NCBI RefSeq assembly: GCF_002086675.1
Contig: NZ_MVIF01000035.1
Coordinates: forward strand, 1 to 46,559
Direction: 5' to 3'
DNA: 46,559 bases
Source of the DNA: Mycobacterium persicum
GTDB taxonomy: Bacteria > Actinomycetota > Actinomycetes > Mycobacteriales > Mycobacteriaceae
Positions within the stretch are counted from its first letter, which is position 1, and every line of letters starts with the position of its first letter. Under the pieces are notes generated by a model, which had not been told where the DNA came from, did not search any database, and saw only the letters and a program-made list of their open reading frames with translations. Shown in pieces: positions 16,600 to 24,429 of the stretch. A program made the translations under genes and the position numbers.

Positions 16600-16954
16600 C
16601 CGCGGCGGGCCGGGCCGCCGCGGAAGGGCTTTCGGACCGGCGCTGACGAGACGTCCGTTGCCACATCGACCATGCCGCCACGGATACCACGATTGCCGTG
16701 GTGATCGCGGCCGCCGGAAGAACCAGCTGCGCCAACCACAGTCGCCGTTGCACCCGCAGCACGGTGCGCTCTGCGCGCCGGACGCGCCGGGCTGCCTCTC
16801 CCGCGTTCACCCCACCCACATACCCGCTAGCAGCAGCGCGAAACTCCGGCCGGAGCACCGCGTTCACCGGCGGGCCGGCCGGCCGCGGTCTTTCAGGGTC
16901 GCGCCGGAGACGACGATCACCCTGCCGCACCCGTCTGCGGAGCTCCGCCGGCAT
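16583..16954 (-). CDS. Small single-pass membrane protein, unknown function
   Basis: 123 aa from ATG 16954; an upstream start at 17080 would overlap the CsbD-like gene and is not preferred. Seen: an Arg-rich N-terminal half, including VNAGEAARRVRRAERTVLRVQRRL, one transmembrane helix (LAQLVLPAAAITTAIVVSVA) and a short Arg/Ala tail. No family recognised. Its 3' end overlaps the convergent 16204 gene. The basic segment would lie in the cytosol. Could be spurious, but the membrane helix and composition argue for a gene. Confidence 0.5.
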   Translation of the reverse strand: MPAELRRRVRQGDRRLRRDPERPRPAGPPVNAVLRPEFRAAASGYVGGVNAGEAARRVRRAERTVLRVQRRLWLAQLVLPAAAITTAIVVSVAAWSMWQRTSRQRRSESPSAAARPAAATECP

Positions 16955-16992
16955 TTCGCTGGCCTCGACGGGCGACCCGGGGGTCCGCGAAG

Positions 16993-17018
16993 GTTTCCTT
17001 TCGAGACTCAACGGGAAA
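16993..17018 (+). promoter_or_regulatory. Candidate SigF/SigB-type promoter for the CsbD-like gene
   Basis: Seen: GTTT (16993-16996), a 16-bp spacer, and GGGAAA (17013-17018), close to the mycobacterial SigF/SigB pattern GTTT-N15-17-GGGTAT, 55 bp upstream of the CsbD-like ATG. The -10 deviates from consensus. The stress-protein product makes the assignment plausible. Confidence 0.3.
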
Positions 17019-17073
17019 CTGAGGTCGAGGGCGGGGTAATGCCGCCGAATCGAGAAATCAGCGGGAGGCAGAA

Positions 17074-17307
17074 ATGGCAAGCAGAAGTGGACCCCTGGAA
17101 GCCGTCAGCGGCATAGTCGAGGGCGTCAAGGGCGCGATCAAGCAAGTCATCGGTTTGGTGACCGGCAATGATCGGCTTGCGCAGGAAGCAAAGGCCCAGC
17201 AGGACAAGGCCGACGCCCAACGCCAGGCCGCCAAGAAGGAGGCTGCGGCCGAATCGGCCCGTGCCGGCGCGAAGGCGGCAAAAGAACGGCAGCAGGCCAA
17301 CCAGTAG
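17074..17307 (+). CDS. CsbD-like / microaggregate-binding protein
   Basis: 77 aa from ATG 17074 with ribosome site GGGAGG. Seen: GPLEAVSGIVEGVKGAIKQVIG, LVTGNDRLAQEAKAQQDKADA, then a long Ala/Lys/Glu/Gln helix to the C-terminus, the pattern of CsbD-type stress proteins and the mycobacterial microaggregate-binding protein MBP-1. Highly hydrophilic and helical, with no signal. Known: CsbD proteins are induced in general stress; their molecular role is unclear. A strong hairpin follows the stop, so it is probably monocistronic. Confidence 0.82.
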   Translation: MASRSGPLEAVSGIVEGVKGAIKQVIGLVTGNDRLAQEAKAQQDKADAQRQAAKKEAAAESARAGAKAAKERQQANQ

Positions 17308-17311
17308 TTCG

Positions 17312-17359
17312 TCGACACGGTGGGCCCGGCCGGAATTCCTGGCCGGGGCCCACCGTCGA
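17312..17359 (+). terminator. Strong GC-rich hairpin terminator after the CsbD-like gene
   Basis: Seen: arms around CGGTGGGCCCGGCC (from 17318) and GGCCGGGGCCCACCG (to 17355), near-perfect with one extra G, and an outer TCGAC/GTCGA pair. It lies 4 bp after the stop codon and is followed by a short TTTG. This is a stable stem of about 14 bp or more without a U-tract. Confidence 0.7.
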
Positions 17360-17464
17360 TTTGCATTGGCGTACAACGTATTCGAGCATTGTTCTGCGGT
17401 CGCCGCCACGCGGCCGGACCCGGGCCGCCATAGTGGTTAGTTTGCTTAATACTTAAAAATTGAA

Positions 17465-19588
17465 ATGCTTGCCGGCGTGGTGTGGGACGGGCTCGCGGCT
17501 GCGGTGACCGGTAGGCGGTCATGGCTGATCACCTTGGGCGTTGTCCTGTTCGGCGTCGGCTTCATGGTGTTGATCGGCCCCAATGCCGCGGCGGGTCAGG
17601 CACCGCAATCGCTGCCGAGCAACTCCGCGTCGGCCAAAGTCGAGGCGCTCTCGGCTCAGTTCCCCGGCGGCGACCGCGCTCCGCTGCTGGTGGTCCTCAC
17701 CCGCCGCGCCGACGGCGCCGTCCTGGACGGCGCCGATCTCAAAGCCGCCGAACAAGTCCGCGATCGGATGCGGGCGGCTGCCCAACCGGGCGCGCCGCCG
17801 GCACCGCTGCCCGTGCAGGTATCGGCCGACGGCAAAGCGGCCATCGGGGTGGTGCCGATCAGCACCGGCCTTTCCGGGTTGGAACTCACCGACGCGGTCA
17901 CGTCGCTGCGCGCCGCCGCGCACCGCGGGCTGCCGGCAGATCTCGATGCCCACGTCACCGGAGGCCCGGCGTTCGGCGCCGACATCGCCAACGCGTTCTC
18001 CGGCGCCAATGTCACCTTGCTGGCTGTCACAGGAACCGTGGTCGCGCTGCTGCTGATCGCGACCTACCGATCGCCGGTGTTGTGGCTGCTGCCGCTGCTG
18101 GTGATCGGGTTCGCCGACCGACTTGCCGCGGCTGCCGGGACCGCGGTCGCCTCGGTGACCGGGCTCAGCTTCGACGGGGCTACCTCCGGGATCACCAGCG
18201 TGCTGGTCTTCGGCGCCGGCACCAACTATGCGCTGTTGTTGATTTCGCGTTATCGCCAGGAACTTCGGCGACACGCGGAACACCGCGGCGCCCTGCGCCG
18301 CGCGGTGCGCATGGCCGCGCCGGCGATCGTCGCCAGCAACGCCACCGTGGTGCTGGCGTTGCTCACGCTGCTTTTTGCCGCTACTCCCAGCACCCGCAGC
18401 CTGGGTGCGCTGGCGGCCTGCGGACTGCTCGTCGCCGCGGTGTCGGTGCTGGTGGTGCTGCCGCCGCTGCTGGCGTTGAGCGGCCGGCGACTGTTTTGGC
18501 CCTTCATCCCGGAGCCGGATGCCGGCGCGACCCTCGAATCGGGACTGTGGCACAGCGTCGCCGAACGGGTTGCCCGCCGCCCCGCCCTGGTCGCGGCGGC
18601 CACCCTCGCCCTGCTGGTCCTGCTGGCCACCGGGTTACTCGGCACCCGCACCGGTTTGTCGCAGACCGAGCAATTCCGGGTCAAGGCCGATTCGGTGACC
18701 GGGTTCGACATCGTCGACCGGCATTTTCCGGCCGGACTGGCCAGCCCGACGATCGTCGTGGCCCCCGCCGCACAGGTGCCGCAGGTGCAACAGGCGATCA
18801 GCGCCACACCCGGAGTGGTATCGGCGACCGAGTCGGCTAGGTCGACGACCGGGTTGGCGAAATGGTCGGTAGTGATCGATGCGCCGCCGGCATCCAAGAA
18901 GGCGTTCAGTATCGTTGCAGCACTGCGCGATTCGACCGCCGCGGTATCCCCCGGTGCGTTGGTGGGCGGCGCCGACGCCCAAGCCCTCGACGTCGGCGAC
19001 GCGGCCGCACACGACCGCAGGGTGCTGATTCCGGCGATCCTGATGGTCATCCTGCTCGTGCTGTACGTACTGCTGCGAGCCGCGTTGGCGCCGCCTACCC
19101 TGCTGGCCGCGACCATTCTCGGCGCGCTGGCCGCACTGGGACTGGGTGGCTGGGCCAGCATGCACGTCTTCGGATTCGCGGCACTGGACAACAGCACCCC
19201 GTTGTTCGCTTTCCTGTTCCTGGCCGCGCTCGGGGTCGACTACACCATCTTCTTGGTCACCCGCGCCCGCGAGGAAGCCGCACACCACGGCGCCCGCGAC
19301 GGAATGATCCGCGCGGTGTCGGCCACCGGCGGCGTCATCACCAGCGCGGGAATCGTATTGGCCGCTGTTTTCTGCGTCTTGGGCGTGCTGCCGCTGATTG
19401 CGCTGACCCAGATTGGGATCATCGTGGGGCTGGGAATCCTGCTGGACACCTTCGTCGTGCGCACGCTGGTGATCCCGGCTGTGTTCACCCTGATCGGTGA
19501 TCGTATCTGGTGGCCAAATTTCCCGAATATGGCTAGATATCAACATGATTCAGCCTATTCACCGGCGAATGGAGGATTGGATGAATAA
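17465..19588 (+). CDS. MMPL-family RND transporter (short MmpL type)
   Basis: 707 aa. Seen: two repeated halves, each with one leading transmembrane helix, a periplasmic loop and five helices. The first helix is LITLGVVLFGVGFMVLI; the other membrane clusters lie at about residues 185-345 and 515-690. MMPL features include GITSVLVFGAGTNYALLLISRYR in half one and ALGVDYTIFLVTRAREEAAHHG in half two, with a conserved Asp-Tyr proton-relay pair in the second half (GVDYTIF) but Gly-Thr-Asn-Tyr in the first. Known: MmpL proteins export lipids or small molecules using proton motive force. An AT-rich stretch with TAATACT about 12 bp before the ATG, and no ribosome site, suggest a near-leaderless message. 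Its end overlaps tspO by 8 bp. MmpL13-like is possible but not certain. Confidence 0.88.
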   Translation: MLAGVVWDGLAAAVTGRRSWLITLGVVLFGVGFMVLIGPNAAAGQAPQSLPSNSASAKVEALSAQFPGGDRAPLLVVLTRRADGAVLDGADLKAAEQVRDRMRAAAQPGAPPAPLPVQVSADGKAAIGVVPISTGLSGLELTDAVTSLRAAAHRGLPADLDAHVTGGPAFGADIANAFSGANVTLLAVTGTVVALLLIATYRSPVLWLLPLLVIGFADRLAAAAGTAVASVTGLSFDGATSGITSVLVFGAGTNYALLLISRYRQELRRHAEHRGALRRAVRMAAPAIVASNATVVLALLTLLFAATPSTRSLGALAACGLLVAAVSVLVVLPPLLALSGRRLFWPFIPEPDAGATLESGLWHSVAERVARRPALVAAATLALLVLLATGLLGTRTGLSQTEQFRVKADSVTGFDIVDRHFPAGLASPTIVVAPAAQVPQVQQAISATPGVVSATESARSTTGLAKWSVVIDAPPASKKAFSIVAALRDSTAAVSPGALVGGADAQALDVGDAAAHDRRVLIPAILMVILLVLYVLLRAALAPPTLLAATILGALAALGLGGWASMHVFGFAALDNSTPLFAFLFLAALGVDYTIFLVTRAREEAAHHGARDGMIRAVSATGGVITSAGIVLAAVFCVLGVLPLIALTQIGIIVGLGILLDTFVVRTLVIPAVFTLIGDRIWWPNFPNMARYQHDSAYSPANGGLDE

Positions 19589-20060
19589 GTCGACACTGAC
19601 CGCTACCGGGCTGGCCGTCACCGCGGCGGCGGGTGCCGGAAGCATCGCCAGCCCGGGATCCACCGCCGGGTGGTACGCGCGGCTTCGCAAGCCCGGGTAC
19701 CAGCCGCCAAGCATCGCCTTCCCGATGGTCTGGACCACCCTCTACGGCGACATCGCCCTCAGTTCCGCGGTGGCCCTCGACCGGTTGCGCGCAGCGGGAC
19801 ACCACGACAAGGCGCGCCGCTATGTCGCCGCGCTGGGCATCAACTTGGTGCTCAACGGCGGATGGAGTTGGCTGTTCTTCCGGTTCCACAAACTCGGCGC
19901 GTCCGCGGTGGGCGCCGCGGTCTTGGCGACCAGCAGCGCCGACCTGGTGCGCCGGACCGCCGGAGCAGATCGACGCGCGGGGCTGGCGATGCTTCCCTAC
20001 GCAGTGTGGACGGCCTTCGCCACCGTGCTGGCCACCCACCTCTGGCGGCTCAACCGCTGA
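19581..20060 (+). CDS. tspO: TspO/MBR tryptophan-rich sensory protein
   Basis: 159 aa from ATG 19581, with GGAGG 8 nt upstream and an 8-bp overlap with the mmpL end. Seen: five hydrophobic segments and the TspO signatures WYARLRKPGYQPPS (31-44), FPMVWTTLYGD (47-57), LNGGWSWLFF (91-100) and the C-terminal PYAVWTAFATVLATHLWRLN (139-158). Known: TspO binds porphyrins and other hydrophobic ligands in membranes and is linked to oxidative, light-driven and osmotic stress. Context: between an MMPL transporter and a photolyase, 7 bp from the latter. Inference: part of a light/porphyrin stress response. In many bacteria tspO also lies beside photolyase or carotenoid genes. Confidence 0.92.
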   Translation: MNKSTLTATGLAVTAAAGAGSIASPGSTAGWYARLRKPGYQPPSIAFPMVWTTLYGDIALSSAVALDRLRAAGHHDKARRYVAALGINLVLNGGWSWLFFRFHKLGASAVGAAVLATSSADLVRRTAGADRRAGLAMLPYAVWTAFATVLATHLWRLNR

Positions 20061-20067
20061 CCGCCCG

Positions 20068-21402
20068 ATGACGCGGGCGCTCTTGTGGTTTCGTCGCGAC
20101 CTGCGGTTGCGCGACCATCCGGCGCTAGCCGCTGCCGCCGCCGACGACGAGGTGCTCGCCTGCTTTGTCCTCGATCCGCGTCTGGAGGCGTCGTCCGGCC
20201 GGCGCCGCCTGCAGTATCTGGGCGATTCGCTGCGGCTATTACGCGACGATCTGGGCGGCCGGCTGCTGCTGACCCGCGGGCGGCCCGAAGAACGGATTCC
20301 CGTAATCGCCAAGGAAATCGAGGCATCGGCGGTACATATCTCCGGGGATTTCGCGCCGTTCGGCCGGCGCCGCGACGAGCGGGTGCGCGCGGCGCTGGGC
20401 TGCGTTCCGCTGGTGGCGACGGGATCGCCGTATCTGGTGCCACCCGGGCGCGTCGCCAAAGACGACGGGACGCCATATCGGGTGTTCACCCCGTTCTTCC
20501 GCCGGTGGAGCGAGGCGGGGTGGCCCTCGCCGGCGCGTACCGGCCACGACTGTGCGCGCTGGCTGGATCCGGCCCGAGTGCCCGTCGAACACTGCGAAAT
20601 CCCCGACCCCGGTGTGCCGCTTGACCCGGCTGCGGGCGAAGCCGCGGCTCTTCGGGAGTGGGGAGCCTTCGTCGACGACGGACTGGAACGCTACGCCGAG
20701 GATCGCGACCGGCCTGACCTCGACGGCACCAGCCGGATGTCGGCGCACCTGAAGTTCGGCACCATACACCCCCGGACCATGGTCGCCGGCCTGGACTTCC
20801 GCGGTGCCGGTGCCCGAAGTTACCTGCGCGAGCTGGCTTTTCGCGACTTTTACGCCGCGGTCCTGTTTGACCGCCCGGCCAGCGCCTGGCGCAATTGGAA
20901 CAGTGACTTCGATTCCATCCAGACCGACACCGGCGCCCACGCCGAACGAGTCTTCGAGGCCTGGAAGGCCGGTGAAACCGGGTTTCCAGTGATCGATGCG
21001 GGGATGCGGCAACTGCGCGAGACCGGGTTCATGCACAACCGGGTCCGGATGATCGCCGCATCGTTTCTCGTCAAGGACCTGCATCTGCCCTGGCAATGGG
21101 GGGCGGCCTGGTTCCTGGAGCAGCTCACCGACGGCGACATGGCCAGCAACCAGCACGGGTGGCAGTGGTGCGCGGGATGCGGTACCGACGCCGCGCCGTA
21201 TTTCCGGGTGTTCAACCCGACCACGCAGGGCGAGAAGTTCGACCCCTCAGGCGATTACATACGCCGCTGGGTGCCCGAACTGCGCGCGGCCGCCGACGTC
21301 CACCTCCGGACAGGCAAGCGCCCATCGGGGTATCCGCCGCCGATCGTGGACCATGGCACCGAGCGCGCCGAGGCGCTGCGCCGCTACCGTGGCATCGGCT
21401 GA
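20068..21402 (+). CDS. phr: Class I deoxyribodipyrimidine photolyase
   Basis: 444 aa. Seen: N-terminal Rossmann-like antenna domain (LLWFRRDLRLRDHPAL, residues 5-20), then the FAD domain with TSRMSAHLKFGTIHPR (221-236), GETGFPVIDAGMRQL (302-316), MHNRVRM (322-328) and GWQWCAGCGTDAAPYFRVFN (364-383). Trp299, Trp342/344 and Trp365/367 are candidates for the electron-transfer chain. Odd: the lesion-contact segment reads ELAFRDFY (Phe258), where the E. coli enzyme has Trp. Known: uses blue light to split cyclobutane pyrimidine dimers. Third gene of the mmpL-tspO-phr operon. To my recollection M. tuberculosis lacks a photolyase, so an environmental, light-exposed life is suggested. Confidence 0.93.
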   Translation: MTRALLWFRRDLRLRDHPALAAAAADDEVLACFVLDPRLEASSGRRRLQYLGDSLRLLRDDLGGRLLLTRGRPEERIPVIAKEIEASAVHISGDFAPFGRRRDERVRAALGCVPLVATGSPYLVPPGRVAKDDGTPYRVFTPFFRRWSEAGWPSPARTGHDCARWLDPARVPVEHCEIPDPGVPLDPAAGEAAALREWGAFVDDGLERYAEDRDRPDLDGTSRMSAHLKFGTIHPRTMVAGLDFRGAGARSYLRELAFRDFYAAVLFDRPASAWRNWNSDFDSIQTDTGAHAERVFEAWKAGETGFPVIDAGMRQLRETGFMHNRVRMIAASFLVKDLHLPWQWGAAWFLEQLTDGDMASNQHGWQWCAGCGTDAAPYFRVFNPTTQGEKFDPSGDYIRRWVPELRAAADVHLRTGKRPSGYPPPIVDHGTERAEALRRYRGIG

Positions 21403-21503
21403 CCGGCGCGCGGTATTTCCCGGATTCGCTTTCGGAGAAGCTGTTTGGCATGTCATTATCAGCCGATTCACAGTTGTCCCAGTGTTCCAAGCAGGGAGGC
21501 GAT

Positions 21504-22049
21504 ATGGCTCACTCGATCGTTCGCGCGTTGCTGATCTCAGGCGCTGCCTTGGGGCTGATGGCCAGCGCCGGAGCCTGCTCATGTTCGATCGGATCGTCGT
21601 CGCATTCGGTGAGCAAGAGCGACGTCGCCGACCAGATCAGAGCCAAGATGACCGACGCCGCCGGTAACAAGCCCGAATCCGTGACCTGCCCGGGTGACCT
21701 GCCGGCCAAGGTCGGTGCGCAGCTGAACTGCGAGATGAAAGTCAAAGACTCGACCTACAACGTCAACGTCACCGTAACCAGTGTCGAAGGCAAGGACGTC
21801 AAGTTCGACATGGTGGAGACCGTCGACAAGAACCAGGTCGCCTCCATCATCAGCAACAAGCTGACGCAGCAGGTGGGCCGACGACCTGATTCGGTGACCT
21901 GCCCCGACAACCTCAAGGGCGTCGAGGGAGCCACACTGCGTTGCCAACTCACCGACGGCAGCGATAAGTACGGCGTCAACGTGACCGTCACCGGCGTCGA
22001 CGCCGGCGATGTCAACTTCGACTTCAAGGTCGATGACCACCCCGAATAG
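21504..22049 (+). CDS. Tandem DUF4333 lipoprotein (probably the Rv3033 ortholog)
   Basis: 181 aa from ATG 21504 with ribosome site GGGAGG. Seen: a signal peptide ending in SAGAC (Cys25 a candidate lipidation site, with a non-ideal -3 residue), then two homologous DUF4333-type repeats at about 36-103 and 106-176. Each has an SVTCP motif (Cys62, Cys133), a second Cys 14 residues later (Cys76, Cys147) and a VNVTVT strand, giving one likely disulphide per repeat. Known: DUF4333 proteins are exported actinobacterial proteins of unknown role. Converges on the metallo-beta-lactamase gene with a 12-bp gap. The link to Rv3033 rests on position, length and memory of the sequence. Confidence 0.8.
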   Translation: MAHSIVRALLISGAALGLMASAGACSCSIGSSSHSVSKSDVADQIRAKMTDAAGNKPESVTCPGDLPAKVGAQLNCEMKVKDSTYNVNVTVTSVEGKDVKFDMVETVDKNQVASIISNKLTQQVGRRPDSVTCPDNLKGVEGATLRCQLTDGSDKYGVNVTVTGVDAGDVNFDFKVDDHPE

Positions 22050-22061
22050 GCCGGCTTAGTC

Positions 22062-22832
22062 TCAGGCGGCTATTTCGGCCTGTTGAACCGCCTGACCGAC
22101 GCCACCGGCGAAGGTCCATGGGTCGCCGTGGCCGGGCAGCAGAGCGTCATCCATGTAGGGAGTGAGGTGTCTCAGTACGGACACCGTCGCCGCATTGTTG
22201 GCGGTGTGCTCGGCGAAGACGATCGGGCGGTCGTGACCGAAGAACATGGGATCGCGGGTCATCAGCGCGTCGCCGGTGAATAGCGCCGCTTGTCCGGGCA
22301 GATGAAATACGACGGAGCCGGCCGAATGGGCGCCGACGAACAGCGGCACCGGTCTTCCCGGTACATCCAACGGTGAGCCGCACCCTACGCGGTTTACCGA
22401 TTTCAGCAGCGGCTGAACGAATACACCGTCACAGGCGGCTTCACCGAGCAAGCCGAGTGCTGCGGGCCTCCAGATGCGTCGCCGTAACCGCTGTGGGGGC
22501 AGTCGGCCCCGGGAGCTCTGCGCGAAGGCGGCATCGGCGTCGTGCAAGTAGACGGGAACGCCCTTGCGCCGCAACCGCTCAGCGAACCCGACATGGTCGG
22601 CGTGACCGTGCGTCAGGATGACTGCCTCGACGTCGGACTGCCGCCTACCTGTCCTCTCGAGCCAGGCGGCCAGGTAACGGCGGTGTCCGTCGAACCCGCA
22701 GTCCACCAGTGTCACCGCGTCACCCTCGGTGACGGCGTAGAAGTTCACTCGCCGAGTCCCCAGCAGATGGATGCCGGCCAACACCTCATCACCGGGCCGT
22801 GGCGAAGCGAATGGATTGTGCTTGATCAACAT
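22062..22832 (-). CDS. Metallo-beta-lactamase-fold hydrolase
   Basis: 256 aa from ATG 22832. Seen: zinc motif THGHADHVGF (His75, His77, Asp79, His80), a preceding TLVDCGFDGH, a later FVGAHSAGSVVFHLPGQAALFTGDAL providing further metal ligands, and a C-terminal LLPGHGDPW His. All dizinc ligands of the glyoxalase II / lactonase-like group are present. Known: such enzymes cleave thioesters, lactones or related bonds; the substrate is open. It is divergent from a TetR gene across 81 bp with a perfect dyad, so it is likely repressed by that TetR. Confidence 0.88.
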   Translation of the reverse strand: MLIKHNPFASPRPGDEVLAGIHLLGTRRVNFYAVTEGDAVTLVDCGFDGHRRYLAAWLERTGRRQSDVEAVILTHGHADHVGFAERLRRKGVPVYLHDADAAFAQSSRGRLPPQRLRRRIWRPAALGLLGEAACDGVFVQPLLKSVNRVGCGSPLDVPGRPVPLFVGAHSAGSVVFHLPGQAALFTGDALMTRDPMFFGHDRPIVFAEHTANNAATVSVLRHLTPYMDDALLPGHGDPWTFAGGVGQAVQQAEIAA

Positions 22833-22872
22833 GACAGCTACTCCTACGGCGGAATGTATTTTGCTACTGTTT

Positions 22873-22887
22873 CGCAATAAAATTGCG
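22873..22887. promoter_or_regulatory. Perfect dyad CGCAAT-AAA-ATTGCG, candidate TetR operator
   Basis: Seen: a 15-bp perfect inverted repeat at 22873-22887, in the 81-bp region between the divergent MBL-fold and TetR genes, 27 bp before the TetR ATG. Inference: shared operator repressing both directions. Confidence 0.5.
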
Positions 22888-22913
22888 TTGTCAATATTTT
22901 CGAGCGGATCGGC

Positions 22914-23591
22914 ATGAAAAACATCTCGCCACGGCGCCCCCGGGGACGACCGCGTCAGTTCGACGAGCACCGAGTGCTGGAGGCGGTGCTGTCGGTGTTC
23001 TGGGAGCGCGGCTACTCCAGCGCTTCCCTCGACGATCTGGCACGCGCGGCTGGCGTCACACGGCCGAGTCTGTACACCGCTCTGGGCGACAAGAAGTCGA
23101 TGTATCTGGCGGCGCTGGACCATTTCGGGCACCGGATGCGCACCGAATTCACGGCATCGCTGAACGCTGGTGGGCAGCTTCGCGACGACCTGCTGGCCGC
23201 TTACCTGTCCAGCGTCGACCTGTACACCACTCAACCAGGACCGGGCCGCGGCTGTCTGGCGGTCTGTACCGCGTCGGCAGAGTCGTTCAGCGACAAAGAT
23301 ATTCGTGACCGACTCGCAGAAATCTTGAGTGCCATCGATGCCGCTTTCACCGAGCGTTTCGATGCCGCGATCGCCAGCGGGCAGCTACCGCCGACCACCA
23401 ATGCCGCCGCGCAGGGGCGGCTTGCCGGAGCGGCTTTGCATAGCCTGGCGCTGCGCGCCCGCGCAGGAGCCGACCGTCGGATTCTCGAGGAATTAGCCCA
23501 CACCGCTGCCGAAGTCTTGAGCATGTCAGCGAATTGCGCCGCCGCGAGCACGGATGGCGAGTCAAAGCCGTTGCCCGTGAGTGATCTTTAG
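22914..23591 (+). CDS. TetR-family regulator divergent from the MBL-fold gene
   Basis: 225 aa. Seen: basic start PRRPRGRPRQFDEHRVLEAVL, HTH core YSSASLDDLARAAGVTRPSLYTALGDKKSMY (about 39-69), and a C-terminal domain with PGRGCLAVCTASAES, typical of the TetR_C_16 / AcrR-like group. Known: one-component repressors of adjacent enzymes. Inference: senses a substrate of the divergent metallo-hydrolase. The Cys pair in GCLAVC could also support a thiol or electrophile sensor, but that is speculative. Confidence 0.88.
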   Translation: MKNISPRRPRGRPRQFDEHRVLEAVLSVFWERGYSSASLDDLARAAGVTRPSLYTALGDKKSMYLAALDHFGHRMRTEFTASLNAGGQLRDDLLAAYLSSVDLYTTQPGPGRGCLAVCTASAESFSDKDIRDRLAEILSAIDAAFTERFDAAIASGQLPPTTNAAAQGRLAGAALHSLALRARAGADRRILEELAHTAAEVLSMSANCAAASTDGESKPLPVSDL

Positions 23592-23830
23592 TGGTCACGC
23601 GAGCTGCACCGAATCACGCGATCGAACGAACTCTTACACCACGTCTGCGGGCTTGGCGCCGCGCCGCCATGGTCCACCTCTGGGCAGTTCGCAGTGAACT
23701 CATCGCATTCGCCTGGCCGCTCACCAGTTATCCAAGGCGCTCTGATCGGCATCAAGCGCAGCATCGAAGCTGCGCGTACGGTTGTTGCCGCGCGATCTTT
23801 CTCGCGTCCTCGTCCGCAATAGGAGCCCCG

Positions 23831-24286
23831 ATGGATTCTGCTGAGATGGTCAACAACCCGGATGCGATGGGTGACTACAACAGCCGCAACATCGAAGAGT
23901 TTCGCGCCAACCGCGGCAAGGTCGCTGCCTTCGGCGAGGCACCACTGCTTATTCTGCACTCGGTCGGAGCGAAGTCTGGTCAAGAACGCCTCAATCCGGT
24001 GGCATATCTGCCTGTCGGCGACGACTGGGCCATATTCGCCAGCCGAGCCGGCACACCCAGGAACCCGGATTGGTATTACAACTTGAAGGCGCATCCCGCG
24101 GCGGCGATCGAGATTGGCACTAGCGACGGTGTCCAGACGATCGCAGTTACGGCGCGCGAACTGACCGGCACCGAACGCGACGACATATGGAATCGCCAGA
24201 AGGCGCTGGCTCCCGGCTTCGCCGACTATGAGCAGCAGACACAAGGCCGCGTCATCCCGGTCATCTTGTTGACCCGACGAAGCTGA
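23831..24286 (+). CDS. Ddn-family deazaflavin (F420)-dependent nitroreductase-like protein
   Basis: 151 aa from ATG 23831, with AGGAG 5 nt upstream; an in-frame GTG at 23591 lacks a ribosome site. Seen: LLILHSVGAKSGQERLNPVAYLP, WAIFASRAGTPRNPDWYYNLKAHP (residue 79 on contains PDWYYNL) and a C-terminal IPVILLTRR, the split beta-barrel pattern of the Ddn / DUF385 family. Known: members bind F420H2 and reduce quinones or nitro compounds; M. tuberculosis Ddn activates pretomanid. Downstream of the TetR gene by 239 bp. Which substrate it reduces is unknown. Confidence 0.88.
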   Translation: MDSAEMVNNPDAMGDYNSRNIEEFRANRGKVAAFGEAPLLILHSVGAKSGQERLNPVAYLPVGDDWAIFASRAGTPRNPDWYYNLKAHPAAAIEIGTSDGVQTIAVTARELTGTERDDIWNRQKALAPGFADYEQQTQGRVIPVILLTRRS

Positions 24287-24429
24287 AAAGCCGGACCCAA
24301 CGAGGTTCCGTGCAGCGATGCGACTTTGATCGATGGCGATTTCTTAGCCAACTGAGCGGCAATTCGGAGCGCCGTCGCGTGACCCGGTGCGAGCGAGCGG
24401 TACCCCGATGAAGCGCTGTTGGCGCCACC

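Noticed and set aside
17519..18553. Long minus-strand ORFs across the MMPL gene
   Set aside because: Low-complexity Gln/Arg/His shadows typical of antisense frames in high-GC genes; no family motifs.
23591..23830. N-terminal extension of the Ddn-like protein from GTG 23591
   Set aside because: No ribosome site and no family resemblance; ATG 23831 has AGGAG and matches family length.
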